Shown here one piece after another: positions 40,069 through 49,769 of a DNA stretch of 64,000 bases (positions are counted from its first letter, which is position 1; every line of letters begins with the position of its first letter). A program made the position numbers and the translations under genes. Location of the stretch: NCBI RefSeq assembly GCF_947489365.1, contig NZ_CANLDB010000001.1:372001-436000 (forward strand), written 5' to 3'. The stretch is from an uncultured Nocardioides sp. (lineage in GTDB: Bacteria; Actinomycetota; Actinomycetes; Propionibacteriales; Nocardioidaceae). The notes beneath the pieces were generated by a model that worked only from the letters and a program-made list of their open reading frames with translations, did not search any database and was not told the DNA's origin.

Positions 40069-40668
40069 ATGAGCGGACCCCAGCGCGGTCAGCGCGCCGG
40101 CGGTGAGCGCCGTGGCGGACGTGACGACCGCCGCGGCGGCCAGGCGGGCGACAAGACCGCCTACGTCGAGCGTGTCGTCGCCATCAACCGTGTCGCCAAG
40201 GTCGTCCAGGGTGGTCGACGCTTCAGCTTCACCGCCCTCGTCGTCGTCGGCGACGGCGACGGCATGGTCGGCGTCGGCTACGGCAAGGCCAAGGAGGTGC
40301 CCGCGGCGATCGCCAAGGGCGTCGAGGAGGCCAAGAAGAACTTCTTCCGGGTGCCCCGCAGCCAGGGCACCATCCCGCACCCCGTGCAGGGCGAGAAGGC
40401 GGCCGGCGTGGTCATGCTGCGTCCCGCCGCGCCCGGTACCGGCGTCATCGCCGGTGGCCCGGTGCGCGCCGTGCTCGAGTGCGCCGGCATCCACGACATC
40501 CTGAGCAAGTCGCTCGGCTCGTCGAACCAGATCAACATCGTGCACGCGACCGTCCAGGCGCTGCGGATGCTGGAGACGCCCGAGTCCGTGGCCGCCCGTC
40601 GTGGGCTCCGCGTCGAGGACGTCGCCCCGGCCGCCCTGCTGAAGGCCCGCGCGGAGGTGACTCCCTGA
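40069..40668 (+). CDS. rpsE: 30S ribosomal protein S5
   Basis: The 199-residue product has an Arg/Gly-rich N-terminal tail (about 1-30), the double-stranded RNA-binding fold ([23 protein letters not shown]) and the C-terminal domain ([27 protein letters not shown]). S5 contributes to decoding fidelity. It shares a base with rpmD. Confidence 0.98.
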   Translation: MSGPQRGQRAGGERRGGRDDRRGGQAGDKTAYVERVVAINRVAKVVQGGRRFSFTALVVVGDGDGMVGVGYGKAKEVPAAIAKGVEEAKKNFFRVPRSQGTIPHPVQGEKAAGVVMLRPAAPGTGVIAGGPVRAVLECAGIHDILSKSLGSSNQINIVHATVQALRMLETPESVAARRGLRVEDVAPAALLKARAEVTP

Positions 40669-40871
40669 TGGCACAGCTCAAGGTCCAGCAGAAGCGGTCG
40701 ACCATCGGCTGCAAGCAGAACCAGCGGGAGACCATGCGTTCGCTCGGTCTCAAGCGCATCGGCGACGTCGTCGTCAAGGAGGACCGCCCCGAGATTCGCG
40801 GGATGGTGCACACCGTGCGCCACCTCGTGGAGTTCGAGGTCCTCGACGGTGACGTCGAGAAGGGGGCGTGA
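40668..40871 (+). CDS. rpmD: 50S ribosomal protein L30
   Basis: The 67-residue product ([36 protein letters not shown]) is canonical L30. The ATG shares a base with the rpsE stop, indicating coupling. Confidence 0.97.
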   Translation: MAQLKVQQKRSTIGCKQNQRETMRSLGLKRIGDVVVKEDRPEIRGMVHTVRHLVEFEVLDGDVEKGA

Positions 40872-40875
40872 ACCC

Positions 40876-41316
40876 ATGACGCTCAAGATCCACCACCTGA
40901 AGCCCGCTCCGGGCTCGAAGAAGGCCCGCACTCGTGTCGGCCGCGGTGAGGCCTCCAAGGGCAAGACCGCCGGTCGCGGCACCAAGGGCAGCAAGGCGCG
41001 CAACCAGATCCCCGCGGGGTTCGAGGGCGGCCAGATGCCCCTGCACATGCGGCTGCCGAAGCTCAAGGGCTTCAAGAACCCCTTCCGCACCGAGTACCAG
41101 GTCGTGAACCTCGACCGGCTCGGCCAGCTCTACCCGGACGGGGGCGACGTCACCGTCGCGGACCTGGTCGCGCGCGGCGCCGTCCGCCGCAACCAGCCCG
41201 TCAAGGTGCTGGGCGACGGCAGCATCTCCGCGAGCGTCAGGGTGAGCGCGAACGCGTTCTCGACGTCCGCGACCCGCAAGATCGAGGCCGCTGGGGGCAC
41301 GACCACCGTCGTGTGA
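40876..41316 (+). CDS. rplO: 50S ribosomal protein L15
   Basis: The ATG at 40876 ([38 protein letters not shown]) gives 146 residues with the usual basic Gly-rich N-terminus and [18 protein letters not shown] core. It ends the first long run of ribosomal genes; a strong hairpin follows. Confidence 0.98.
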   Translation: MTLKIHHLKPAPGSKKARTRVGRGEASKGKTAGRGTKGSKARNQIPAGFEGGQMPLHMRLPKLKGFKNPFRTEYQVVNLDRLGQLYPDGGDVTVADLVARGAVRRNQPVKVLGDGSISASVRVSANAFSTSATRKIEAAGGTTTVV

Positions 41317-41343
41317 CCCGTCCGGACCTCCCGTGACAGGACA

Positions 41344-41377
41344 GGCACTCCTCGGCCGCGAGCGGCCGGGGAGTGCC
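41344..41377 (+). terminator. Terminator-like hairpin between rplO and secY
   Basis: GGCACTCCTCGGCCG (41344-41358) pairs with CGGCCGGGGAGTGCC (41363-41377) over 15 positions, with one G-U wobble and a CGAG loop. CTGTTAGG follows. It probably attenuates spc transcription ahead of the secY promoter. Confidence 0.75.
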
Positions 41378-41378
41378 C

Positions 41379-41387
41379 TGTTAGGCT
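41379..41387 (+). promoter_or_regulatory. Extended -10 promoter element for secY-adk-map
   Basis: TGT-TAGGCT is an extended -10 (TGN then TANNNT) placed directly after the hairpin. It would start transcription near 41394, about 50 bases before secY. No -35 is readable because the position falls in the hairpin. Confidence 0.5.
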
Positions 41388-41445
41388 GCGAGGCGTTCTC
41401 GTGGTCGTCTGCGGGAGTCGCATCGCTGCAGAGGAAGAGGAGCTC

Positions 41446-42741
41446 GTGCTCAGCGCGTTCGCTAACGCTTTCCGCACTCCGGACCTACGGCGTAAGCTGC
41501 TGTTCGTCCTGTTCATCGTCGCGATCTTCCGCCTCGGGTCCCAGGTCCCTGCCCCGGGCGTCGACGTCGCGTCGGTGCAGGCGTGCATCCAGACCCAGGA
41601 AGACTCGAGCGTCTTCAACCTGATCAACCTGTTCTCGGGTGGAGCGCTGTTCCAGCTCACCATCTTCGCGCTCGGGATCATGCCGTACATCACGGCGAGC
41701 ATCATCCTGCAGCTGCTGGTGGTGGTGATCCCGCGGCTGGAGGCCCTCAAGAAGGAGGGCCAGTCCGGCCAGGCCAAGATCACCCAGTACACCCGCTACC
41801 TGACGTTGGCCCTCGCGGTCCTGCAGGCCACCGGCATCGTCGCGCTGGCGCGGTCCGGGCAGCTGCTCCAGGGCTGCACCGAGCCCCTGCTGCACAGCGA
41901 CAGCACCGGCGCCTTCCTCGTCATCGTCATCACGATGACTGCCGGCACCGCCGTGATCATGTGGCTGGGCGAGCTCATCACCGACCGTGGCGTCGGCAAC
42001 GGCATGTCGATCCTGATCTTCACGCAGGTCGTCGCGACGTTCCCCTCCGCGCTCTGGGCCGTCCAGCAGCAGCAGGGCTGGGTCACCTTCGCCCTCGTCA
42101 TGGCCATCGGCCTCGTCCTCGTCGCGGCGGTCATCTTCATCGAGCAGGCCCAGCGCCGCATCCCGGTGCAGTACGCCCGCCGCATGGTCGGCCGCAAGAT
42201 GTTCGGCGGCTCGTCGACGTACATCCCGCTGAAGGTCAACCAGGCGGGCATCATCCCGGTCATCTTCGCCTCGTCGCTGCTGTACCTGCCCGGCCTGGCC
42301 GTGCAGTTCAACGCGAACTCGAGCGCGGGCTGGGTGTCGTGGCTCAACCGGTACTTCGTGACCGGGGACCACCCCCTCTACATGGCGGCGTACTTCGCCA
42401 TGATCGTGTTCTTCACCTACTTCTACGTGTCCATCACCTTCAACCCTGAAGAGGTGGCGGACAACATGAAGAAGTACGGCGGCTTCATCCCCGGGATCCG
42501 GGCGGGCAAGCCGACGCAGGACTACCTCTCCTACGTCCTCTCCCGGATCACGCTGCCGGGGGCTCTCTACCTGGGCATCATCGCGCTCGTCCCGCTGATC
42601 GCGCTCGCGATGATCAACGCCAACCAGAACTTCCCGTTCGGCGGCACGTCCATCCTGATCATGGTCGGCGTCGCCCTGGACACGGTGAAGAAGATCGAGA
42701 GCCACCTGCAGCAACGGAACTACGAAGGATTCCTCCGCTGA
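41446..42741 (+). CDS. secY: Preprotein translocase subunit SecY
   Basis: The start is GTG 41446 behind GAGGAAGAGGAG, giving 431 residues and ten membrane helices. The start LSAFANAFRTPDLRRKLLFVLFIVAIFRLGSQVPAPG and the central GGIxAY-like plug and KPTQDYLSYVLSRITLPGA are typical. SecY is the pore of the Sec export channel and works with SecE/G and SecA. The stop shares a base with the adk start. Confidence 0.97.
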   Translation: MLSAFANAFRTPDLRRKLLFVLFIVAIFRLGSQVPAPGVDVASVQACIQTQEDSSVFNLINLFSGGALFQLTIFALGIMPYITASIILQLLVVVIPRLEALKKEGQSGQAKITQYTRYLTLALAVLQATGIVALARSGQLLQGCTEPLLHSDSTGAFLVIVITMTAGTAVIMWLGELITDRGVGNGMSILIFTQVVATFPSALWAVQQQQGWVTFALVMAIGLVLVAAVIFIEQAQRRIPVQYARRMVGRKMFGGSSTYIPLKVNQAGIIPVIFASSLLYLPGLAVQFNANSSAGWVSWLNRYFVTGDHPLYMAAYFAMIVFFTYFYVSITFNPEEVADNMKKYGGFIPGIRAGKPTQDYLSYVLSRITLPGALYLGIIALVPLIALAMINANQNFPFGGTSILIMVGVALDTVKKIESHLQQRNYEGFLR

Positions 42742-43313
42742 TGCGTCTGATCATCATGGGCCCCCCCGGTGCAGGGAAGGGGACGCAGTCCTCGCGCATC
42801 GCCGAGCGCTACGACATCCCCGCGATCGCGACCGGTGACATCTTCCGTGCCAACGTCAAGGACGGCACACCGCTCGGCCAGGAGGCCCAGCGCTACATGG
42901 ACGCGGGGGACTACGTGCCCGACAGCGTCACCAACGCGATGGTGCGCGACCGCCTGGGCCAGGACGACGCCGTGGGCGGCTTCCTCCTGGACGGCTACCC
43001 GCGGACCGTCGCGCAGGTCGACGAGCTCGACGGCATGCTCAAGGACCCCGGTTCGGAGCTCGACGCCGTCGTCGTCCTGACGGTCGACGCCGAGGAGCTC
43101 GTGACCCGGCTGGTCAAGCGTGCCGAGCAGGACGCGCGCAGCGACGACACCGAGGACGTCATCCGTCACCGGCAGGACGTCTACGCCGAGCAGACCGCGC
43201 CCCTCATCGACGTCTACGCCGAGCGGGGCATCCTGGTCACGGTCGACGGCATGGGCTCGGTCGACGAGGTGTCCACGCGGGTGCGCGAGGCCCTCGACGG
43301 CGTCCAGGCCTGA
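42741..43313 (+). CDS. adk: Adenylate kinase
   Basis: The 190-residue enzyme interconverts ATP + AMP and 2 ADP. The P-loop GPPGAGKGT is at 7-15; ATGDIFR and LLDGYPRT bind AMP. The LID segment is short, as in M. tuberculosis Adk, so it is the short, zinc-free form. It is coupled to secY by a TGATG overlap. Confidence 0.97.
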   Translation: MRLIIMGPPGAGKGTQSSRIAERYDIPAIATGDIFRANVKDGTPLGQEAQRYMDAGDYVPDSVTNAMVRDRLGQDDAVGGFLLDGYPRTVAQVDELDGMLKDPGSELDAVVVLTVDAEELVTRLVKRAEQDARSDDTEDVIRHRQDVYAEQTAPLIDVYAERGILVTVDGMGSVDEVSTRVREALDGVQA

Positions 43314-43323
43314 CGCGACCCCC

Positions 43324-44181
43324 ATGCTCTGGCGTCGCCGGGGGATCGAGGTCAAGACCCCCGAGCAGGTGCGCGCCATGCGACGCGCCGGCCTGGTGGT
43401 CGGCCGCACCCTCGAGGTGCTCCGCTCCGCGGTGGCTCCGGGGGTGACGCTCGCCGAGCTCGACGCCCTGGCGGAGCGGACCATCCGCGACGCCGGGGCG
43501 ACGCCGTCCTTCCTGGGCTACCAGGGCTTCCCGGCGACGATCTGCACGTCGGTCAACGACGTCGTCGTCCACGGGATCCCGGACGACACGGTCGTCGCCG
43601 ACGGCGACCTGGTGTCCGTGGACTGCGGGGCGATCGTCGACGGCTGGCACGGGGACGCCGCGATCACGGTCGCCGTGGGTGAGGTGCCTCCGGCGGAGCG
43701 GGCGCTGGTCTCGGCGACCGAGGACGCGATGTGGGCCGGCATCGCCGCCGCGCGTCCCGGTGAGCGTGTCGGCGACGTCTCGCACGCCGTCGCCTCGTCC
43801 CTGCGTGCGGCCGGGTACGACGGGATCGTGCGCGACTACACGGGCCACGGGATCGGCACCGCGCTGCACCAGGCACCCGACGTCCCCAACGTCGGCAAGC
43901 CGGGACGCGGGCCCCGCCTCGTGGTGGGCATGGTGCTCGCCGTGGAGCCCATGGTCACGCTCGGCACCGACGAGGTGGACGTCGACGACGACGAGTGGAC
44001 CGTCCGCACCCTCGACGGCTCGCGGGCCGCGCACAGCGAGCACACGGTCGCCCTCACCGAGGACGGGCCCTGGGTGCTGACGGCGCTCGACGGGGGCCGC
44101 GCGGGGCTGGGTCGTCTCGGCGTGCGCACGGCGGATCTCGACTACGGTGACGAGCGACCACCGAGGGGAGGCCGTGCATGA
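43324..44181 (+). CDS. map: Type I methionine aminopeptidase
   Basis: The 285-residue enzyme removes the first Met from new proteins. Metal ligands are visible in VDCGAIVDGWHGDAA (two Asp), TGHGIGTALHQAP (His), AVEPMVTLG (Glu) and AHSEHTVAL (Glu). The ATG 43324 lies 10 bases after the adk stop. The 3' end overlaps the FHA-ABC transporter gene by 4 bases. Confidence 0.97.
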   Translation: MLWRRRGIEVKTPEQVRAMRRAGLVVGRTLEVLRSAVAPGVTLAELDALAERTIRDAGATPSFLGYQGFPATICTSVNDVVVHGIPDDTVVADGDLVSVDCGAIVDGWHGDAAITVAVGEVPPAERALVSATEDAMWAGIAAARPGERVGDVSHAVASSLRAAGYDGIVRDYTGHGIGTALHQAPDVPNVGKPGRGPRLVVGMVLAVEPMVTLGTDEVDVDDDEWTVRTLDGSRAAHSEHTVALTEDGPWVLTALDGGRAGLGRLGVRTADLDYGDERPPRGGRA

Positions 44182-46721
44182 GCGGTGCGCAGCAGCCGGG
44201 GGCGGGAGTCGACCGTCGCCGTGTCCGTGTGAGCCACGACGGCCGAGCCGTCGTGCTCGAGGGCCCGTCGGTGACCTTCGGGCGTGACGCGCGCTGCGAG
44301 GTCGTCGTCTCCCACGAGGACGTCTCGCGTCGCCACGCCGAGCTCCGCCTGGCCGGTGAGGGCTGGTTCCTCGTCGACGTGGGCAGCACCAACGGCACCT
44401 GGATGGGCGGCCAGCGCGTCAGCCACGTCCGCCTGCCCGACGGTCCGGTGTCCTTCCGGCTCGGTGGCCGCACCGGCCCGTTGGTCGAGGTGCAGCTCGC
44501 CGGCGACGGCGAGGCCGCCCCGCCTCCGCCGCAGCCCGGCGCCGCGGCGCCCGTCCAGGCACCGCCGGCCACCCCGCCGTACGGCGTGCCCCCGCAGGGG
44601 CCCCCGCCGCACCAGGGCTGGGGGCAGGCCCCACCCGTGCAGCAGGGGTGGGGAGCGCCTCCGGCCGCCCCGGCGGCCCAGCAGGGGTGGCCCGGCCAGG
44701 CGGCCCCGATGGGCCAGGGGAGCGGACCGCGGATGGCCCCGCCCGGCCTGATGGAGCACGGGCGGACGATCCTCCCCGAGGGCCGGCCGCAGGGCGGCGC
44801 GGCGACGCTGAGCATCGGCCGGAGCCGCACCAGTGACGTGTTCCTCGACGACCCGCTGGTCTCGCGCCAGCACGCGACCCTCGAGCTCGGCGCCATGCAG
44901 CCCGTGCTCCGCGACCTCGGCAGCTTCAACGGCACCCACGTCAACGGCCGCCGCATCCAGGGCCCGGTGCCGCTGTCCGGCGGCGACGAGGTGGCGATCG
45001 GCAACCAGACCTTCGTGTGGGACGGCTACCAGCTCGTCTCCCGTGCCAGCCGCAGCGACCTCACCCTCGGGGTCGAGGGGCTCACGCAGGTCGTGAAGGG
45101 CGGCAAGAAGCTGCTCGACGGGGTCTCCTTCCAGCTCGAGCCCGCCTCCCTCACCGGGGTCGTGGGGCCGTCCGGCTCCGGCAAGTCGACGCTCCTGGGG
45201 GCCCTCACGGGTCTCAACCCGGCGTCCCACGGCAACGTCGTGTGGCAGGGCCACGACCTCTACACCCACTACGAGCAGCTGCGCTTCCAGATCGGCCTCG
45301 TGCCGCAGCAGGACATCCAGCACCCCCAGCTGACGGTGCGCCAGGGCCTGTCGTACGCCGCCATGCTGCGTCTCCCGCCCGACACCGGCAAGGAGGAGCG
45401 GGACGAGCGCGTCGGGCAGGTCGTCGGCCGGATGCAGCTGCAGCGCCAGGTCGACAACCGCATCGGCACCCAGCTCTCGGGCGGGCAGAAGAAGCGGGTC
45501 TCCATCGCGACCGAGCTGCTGACGGCGCCCCCGCTGCTGTTCCTCGACGAGCCGACCTCGGGCCTCGACCCGGGCCTCGACCGCGACGTGATGCTGCAGC
45601 TGCGGGACCTCTCGGACGAGGGCCGCGTCGTGGTGGTCGTGACCCACTCCGTGCTGGCGCTCGACACCTGCGACAACGTCATCGTCCTCGCGCCCGGTGG
45701 CCGGCTGGCCTACTTCGGCCCGCCGTCGGGCGTGCTCGCACACTTCGGGTGCCGGACCTACCCCGAGGTCTTCGACATGCTCGACGAGCCGGACCTGTGG
45801 CAGCGCATCCCGCCGCCCCCCGGCGCGATGCACACCGGCGGCATGCCCGCCCTCGGCGCGAACACCTCGGTCACCCCGCCCCCACCGCAGTCGCTCTCGC
45901 GGCAGCTGCTGACCCTGGTGCGGCGCAACCTTGCCCTCACCGTCTCCGACCGGCTGCTGCTGGCGATGCTGGTGCTGATGCCCCTGGTGCTCGGCGGCCT
46001 CAGCCGCCTGGTGCAGGGCGACGCCGGCATGTCGCTGTCCGAGGCCGACTTCCGCGTGTCCGAGGTCCAGCAGCGGCTCACGATTCTCATCGTGGCGGCG
46101 GCCCTGATGGGGGTCGCGGTGACCATCCGCGAGCAGATCAAGGAACGCGCCATCTTCAAGCGCGAGTACGCCGTCGGGTTGTCGCCCGGCGTCTACCTCG
46201 CGTCCAAGATCATCGTCCTCGGCACCGCCTGCTTCCTGCAGGGCGTCCTGGTCACCTTCATCGCCACCGTCGGGCTGCCCGGCCCCGACGACGGGGGAGT
46301 GCTCGGCCTGGGACGGCTGGAGATCACCTTCGCCATCGGCGCCCTGGCGTTCACGATGGCGGTCACCGGCCTGGCGTTCTCGGCGCTGGTCACCAGCTCC
46401 GAGCAGACGATGCCGATCCTGGTCGGCCTGGTGATGGTCCAGCTGGTGCTGTCCGGTGCGCTGTTCGCGGTGAACGACCGCCCGATCCTCGAGCAGTTCG
46501 CCTGGCTGGCGCCGTCGCGGTGGGCGTTCTCGGCGGCCGGGTCGTCGGTCGACATCCACGGCCCGCTGGACCGGCGTCCGGGGGAGACCCCCGACCCGCT
46601 GTACTCCGACACCGTCGGGCAGTACCTCGGCAACATCGTGATGCTCGGCGTGCTCTGCGCGGCGACGATCGTGATCGCCTTCGTCCTCACCCGCCGCAGC
46701 GCCACCGCCCCGGACCGCTGA
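44178..46721 (+). CDS. Double-FHA ABC transporter (Rv1747-like)
   Basis: The 847-residue protein is a one-chain half transporter. FHA1 is at about 15-100 (FGRDARCEVVVSHEDVSRRHAEL, DVGSTNGTW), a Pro/Gln-rich linker follows, and FHA2 is at about 205-285 (IGRSRTSDVFLDDPLVSRQHATL, DLGSFNGTHVNGRR). The ABC domain has Walker A GPSGSGKST (about 328), signature LSGGQKKR (about 432) and Walker B LLFLDEP (about 452). The last 250 residues are an ABC-2 type membrane domain. M. tuberculosis Rv1747 has this layout and is controlled by Ser/Thr kinases. The export substrate is unknown. The gene is coupled to map, an odd place within the ribosomal superoperon. Confidence 0.93.
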   Translation: MSGAQQPGAGVDRRRVRVSHDGRAVVLEGPSVTFGRDARCEVVVSHEDVSRRHAELRLAGEGWFLVDVGSTNGTWMGGQRVSHVRLPDGPVSFRLGGRTGPLVEVQLAGDGEAAPPPPQPGAAAPVQAPPATPPYGVPPQGPPPHQGWGQAPPVQQGWGAPPAAPAAQQGWPGQAAPMGQGSGPRMAPPGLMEHGRTILPEGRPQGGAATLSIGRSRTSDVFLDDPLVSRQHATLELGAMQPVLRDLGSFNGTHVNGRRIQGPVPLSGGDEVAIGNQTFVWDGYQLVSRASRSDLTLGVEGLTQVVKGGKKLLDGVSFQLEPASLTGVVGPSGSGKSTLLGALTGLNPASHGNVVWQGHDLYTHYEQLRFQIGLVPQQDIQHPQLTVRQGLSYAAMLRLPPDTGKEERDERVGQVVGRMQLQRQVDNRIGTQLSGGQKKRVSIATELLTAPPLLFLDEPTSGLDPGLDRDVMLQLRDLSDEGRVVVVVTHSVLALDTCDNVIVLAPGGRLAYFGPPSGVLAHFGCRTYPEVFDMLDEPDLWQRIPPPPGAMHTGGMPALGANTSVTPPPPQSLSRQLLTLVRRNLALTVSDRLLLAMLVLMPLVLGGLSRLVQGDAGMSLSEADFRVSEVQQRLTILIVAAALMGVAVTIREQIKERAIFKREYAVGLSPGVYLASKIIVLGTACFLQGVLVTFIATVGLPGPDDGGVLGLGRLEITFAIGALAFTMAVTGLAFSALVTSSEQTMPILVGLVMVQLVLSGALFAVNDRPILEQFAWLAPSRWAFSAAGSSVDIHGPLDRRPGETPDPLYSDTVGQYLGNIVMLGVLCAATIVIAFVLTRRSATAPDR

Positions 46722-46997
46722 GCCGCCTCGGCCGAGCTTGCGAGGCCGTGACGCGGCGCAGGTCGAGCGAGCGCGCGCCTGAGGGACGAAGGCGCGCACG
46801 CGGGTCGAGACCCGGTGAGTCGACCGACGGCCTAGTGCCGGCGGTCTCGACGACGCGCGCTCGCTGCGCTCGCGTGCTGCTCGACCAGCGGGGCGGCTCC
46901 GGAGATCGAGGTGCGAGGCCGGCCACGGCCGAGCCACGAGATCCGGGGACCCGACCGCCGGGGAACAGGTGGGCCGCCCGGGTCGTTGTAGACACCG
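46722..46997. other. Intergenic region with repeats after the FHA-ABC gene
   Basis: No gene is supported. It contains repeat copy E, and GTCGAGACC (46804-46812) is complementary to GGTCTCGAC (46843-46851), which frames a possible larger stem. The rest (46852-46980) is CGCG-rich DNA with direct CGCTCG repeats and nothing recognisable. Confidence 0.5.
46758..46819 (+). repeat. Dispersed intergenic repeat, copy E
   Basis: It opens GCAGGTCGAGCGAGC and closes CGGGTCGAGACCCGGTGAG, like copy B. The hairpin at 46773-46797 has stem GCGCGCCT/AGGCGCGC and loop GAGGGACGA. Compared with copy B, two stem pairs differ and both stay paired. Confidence 0.8.
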
Positions 46998-48050
46998 ATG
47001 AACGCTGCCGCCATGCCCGCCCTGTCCGTGCTCGACCTGGTGCCCGTGCGCACCGACCAGACCAGCGCCGACGCCGTCCACGCGGCGCGCCACCTGGCGC
47101 AGGTGGCCGACGCGCACGGCTACCGACGCTACTGGGTGGCCGAGCACCACAACATGCCGGCGGTCGCGGCGACGAACCCGCCGGTCCTCATCGCGATGCT
47201 CGCAGCGGCGACGGAGCGGATCCGCGTCGGCTCGGGCGGCGTCATGCTGCCCAACCACGCGCCCCTCGTCGTCGCCGAGCAGTTCGCGCTGCTCGAGGCC
47301 GCCTTCCCGGGCCGGATCGACCTGGGCCTGGGACGCGCACCCGGGAGCGACCCGGTGACCAGCTACGCCCTGCGGTACGGCGGGGGCGGCGTCAGCGAGG
47401 ACGCCGCGGAGCGGTTCGCCGAGCACGTCGACAACGTGCGGGCGATGATGGACCCGGCCGGGGTCGGCGTGAGCGTCGGTGGCCGGAGCCACGAGCTGCG
47501 GGCCACGCCCCTCGCGACGTCGACGCCGGACGTCTGGCTGCTGGGGTCCTCGGACTTCTCCGCCCGTCTCGCCGCGCGCAACGGGATGCCGTACGTCTTC
47601 GCCCACCACTTCTCCGGGCAGGGCACCGCCGAGGCGCTCGACCTCTACCGCTCGCAGTTCGTGCCCAGCGCCGAGCTCGCCGAGCCGCGGACCTTCCTCA
47701 CCGTCAACGTCTCCGTCGCCGCCGACGGTGACGAGGCGATGCGCCTCGCCCGGCCCCAGCTGCTCGGGATGCTGGCGCTGCGGACCGCCGGGCGGCTGGA
47801 CCCGCAGGTGCTGGTGGAGGAGGCCGAGAAGGTCGAGCTGCCCGCGGCCCACGCGGACCTCGTCGACGCGATGGCCCGGCGCTGGGTGATCGGCGACCCC
47901 GCCACCGCCCGGGCCGGCCTCGCCGAGCTCGCCGCGACGTACGGCGTCGACGAGGTGATGGTCCACCCCGTCGCGGGCGCCTGGACCGGCACCGACGCCG
48001 ACCGCGCCCCGGCGCGCGAGGAGACCCTCCGCCTGCTGGTCGAGGGCTGA
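46998..48050 (+). CDS. Luciferase-like (LLM-class) flavin oxidoreductase
   Basis: The product has up to 350 residues from ATG 46998; ATG 47013 ([13 protein letters not shown]) matches the family start better and would give 345. Typical features are [31 protein letters not shown] and [12 protein letters not shown]. These TIM-barrel enzymes bind reduced FMN or F420 and oxidise organic substrates; the substrate is not predictable. It separates the FHA-ABC gene from infA and seems an accessory insertion in the superoperon. Confidence 0.88.
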   Translation: MNAAAMPALSVLDLVPVRTDQTSADAVHAARHLAQVADAHGYRRYWVAEHHNMPAVAATNPPVLIAMLAAATERIRVGSGGVMLPNHAPLVVAEQFALLEAAFPGRIDLGLGRAPGSDPVTSYALRYGGGGVSEDAAERFAEHVDNVRAMMDPAGVGVSVGGRSHELRATPLATSTPDVWLLGSSDFSARLAARNGMPYVFAHHFSGQGTAEALDLYRSQFVPSAELAEPRTFLTVNVSVAADGDEAMRLARPQLLGMLALRTAGRLDPQVLVEEAEKVELPAAHADLVDAMARRWVIGDPATARAGLAELAATYGVDEVMVHPVAGAWTGTDADRAPAREETLRLLVEG

Positions 48051-48094
48051 ACGGGACCGGTCGCGTGGATTACCCCGCGCGACCACCCATGACC

Positions 48095-48100
48095 TAGTGT
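48095..48100 (+). promoter_or_regulatory. Candidate -10 element for the infA operon
   Basis: TAGTGT fits TANNNT and lies about 190 bases before infA in the only untranslated stretch upstream. No convincing -35 was found. The region 48051-48287 has no gene; two direct ACGTCCACGAG-like copies occur at about 48168-48190. Confidence 0.35.
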
Positions 48101-48287
48101 TGTTCCTTGGCCCCACGTGGGCCTGTCTCGTGACGCCCAGCGGCTGCCCGACGTACGTCGGGAACAGGACGTCCACGAGCACGTCCACGAGGTCCGTCCG
48201 TCGCCCACCGAGAAGCAGGGTGGCGGGGAGGTTCTGCGGGCCACGGTAGACCAGAGACAGATTCGTCGAGTCGAGACAAGCGAGGAC

Positions 48288-48509
48288 ATGCCGAAGAAAG
48301 AAGGCGTGATCGAGATCGAGGGCACCGTGATCGAGGCCCTGCCGAACGCGATGTTCCGCGTCGAGCTGAGCAACGGGCACAAGGTTCTCTCGCACATCAG
48401 CGGCAAGATGCGACAGCACTACATCCGGATCCTCCCCGAGGACCGCGTGGTGGTGGAGCTCTCGCCGTACGACCTGTCCCGTGGACGGATCGTCTACCGC
48501 TACAAGTAG
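48288..48509 (+). CDS. infA: Translation initiation factor IF-1
   Basis: The 73-residue S1/OB-fold protein ([62 protein letters not shown]) starts at ATG 48288 after GCGAGGAC. IF-1 blocks the ribosomal A site during initiation. Confidence 0.98.
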   Translation: MPKKEGVIEIEGTVIEALPNAMFRVELSNGHKVLSHISGKMRQHYIRILPEDRVVVELSPYDLSRGRIVYRYK

Positions 48510-48545
48510 CTCCACTCACCAGCCGATCCGAGAGGACCTCCACCC

Positions 48546-48659
48546 GTGAAGGTCAAGCCCAGCGTCAAGAAGATCTGCGACAAGTGCCAGGTGGTCCGCC
48601 GCCACGGCCGAGTCATGATCATCTGCGACAACCCCCGGCACAAGCAGCGCCAGGGCTGA
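48546..48659 (+). CDS. rpmJ: 50S ribosomal protein L36, zinc type
   Basis: The 37-residue product starts at GTG 48546 ([17 protein letters not shown]). C11, C14, C27 and H32 form the zinc site, so this is the C+ form. It lies 36 bases after infA and is too short for most automated calls. Confidence 0.96.
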   Translation: MKVKPSVKKICDKCQVVRRHGRVMIICDNPRHKQRQG

Positions 48660-48690
48660 TCGCAGCACCGCACAGCACCACCGGCACGAC

Positions 48691-48757
48691 GGTCCCCACG
48701 GGGACCGGCACCACAACTCCACACACGACGTGAACGCTGGCCCGGGGTCCCCCCGGG
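48691..48757 (+). promoter_or_regulatory. Two hairpins in the rpmJ-rpsM spacer
   Basis: GGTCCCC (48691-48697) pairs with GGGGACC (48700-48706), and CCCGGGG (48741-48747) with CCCCGGG (48751-48757). The 209-base spacer is the longest in this cluster. They may attenuate or process the transcript. Confidence 0.4.
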
Positions 48758-48868
48758 TGAGACACCTCCGGAGCAGGGGCCGGAGCCCGTGCCGGGAACG
48801 ATCCCGGGCACCACGGGGCGCGACACGTCTCGACACCTCTGTGGCAACCGAAGGGAAACCGCCAGCAC

Positions 48869-49243
48869 ATGGCACGCCTCGTTGGAGTCGACCTCCCGCG
48901 CGAGAAGCGCGTGGAGATCGCTCTCACCTACATCTACGGCATCGGCCGTACCCGCTCCCGCCAGCTCCTGGCAGCCACCGGCGTGAACCCGGACACCCGG
49001 GTCCACCAGCTCGGTGACGACGAGCTCGTCAAGCTCCGCGACGAGATCGAGGCCAACTTCAAGATCGAGGGCGACCTGCGCCGCGAGGTGCAGGCGGACA
49101 TCCGCCGCAAGATCGAGATCGGCAGCTACCAGGGTCGTCGCCACCGTCAGGGCCTCCCGGTCCGCGGTCAGCGCACCAAGACCAACGCGCGCACCCGCAA
49201 GGGACCCAAGCGCGCCGTCGCCGGCAAGAAGAAGGCCAGGTGA
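48869..49243 (+). CDS. rpsM: 30S ribosomal protein S13
   Basis: The 124-residue product ([34 protein letters not shown]...) is canonical S13, with the basic tail [23 protein letters not shown] that contacts P-site tRNA. Confidence 0.98.
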   Translation: MARLVGVDLPREKRVEIALTYIYGIGRTRSRQLLAATGVNPDTRVHQLGDDELVKLRDEIEANFKIEGDLRREVQADIRRKIEIGSYQGRRHRQGLPVRGQRTKTNARTRKGPKRAVAGKKKAR

Positions 49244-49323
49244 GCTCCGTCGTCCCCGTCCTCACGGACGCGGGGCGACGTCGTAGCACCTGAGCATCGA
49301 CACCAGGACACACAGGAGCAGGT

Positions 49324-49731
49324 ATGCCACCGAAGAGCCGCAGCACCGCGGGCGCCAAGAAGGTGCGTCGCAAGGAGAAGAAGAACGTCGCTCAGGGCGA
49401 GGCCCACATCAAGAGCACGTTCAACAACACGATCGTCACGATCACCGACCCCTCGGGTGCAGTGATCTCCTGGGCCTCCGCCGGCACCGTCGGCTTCAAG
49501 GGCTCGCGCAAGTCCACGCCGTTCGCCGCGCAGATGACCGCCGAGGCGGCGGGTCGTCGGGCGATGGAGCACGGGATGAAGAAGATCGACGTCTTCGTGA
49601 AGGGCCCGGGTTCGGGTCGCGAGACGGCGATCCGCTCCCTGGGTGCGGTCGGCCTCGAGGTCGGCACCATCCAGGATGTCACCCCCACGCCCCACAACGG
49701 ATGCCGGCCGCCCAAGCGCCGTCGCGTCTGA
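49324..49731 (+). CDS. rpsK: 30S ribosomal protein S11
   Basis: The 135-residue product has [38 protein letters not shown] and the end [19 protein letters not shown]11 forms the platform around the E site. It lies 80 bases after rpsM. Confidence 0.98.
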   Translation: MPPKSRSTAGAKKVRRKEKKNVAQGEAHIKSTFNNTIVTITDPSGAVISWASAGTVGFKGSRKSTPFAAQMTAEAAGRRAMEHGMKKIDVFVKGPGSGRETAIRSLGAVGLEVGTIQDVTPTPHNGCRPPKRRRV

Positions 49732-49769
49732 GCCCCGCCGACCACAGCACACCGAGGAGCATCTGAGAC

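Noticed and set aside
44142..48515. A 1457-codon minus-strand open frame opposite map, the FHA-ABC gene, the LLM gene and infA
   Set aside because: It is entirely antisense to four well-supported genes and reads as Gly/Arg/His/Val-rich shadow sequence.
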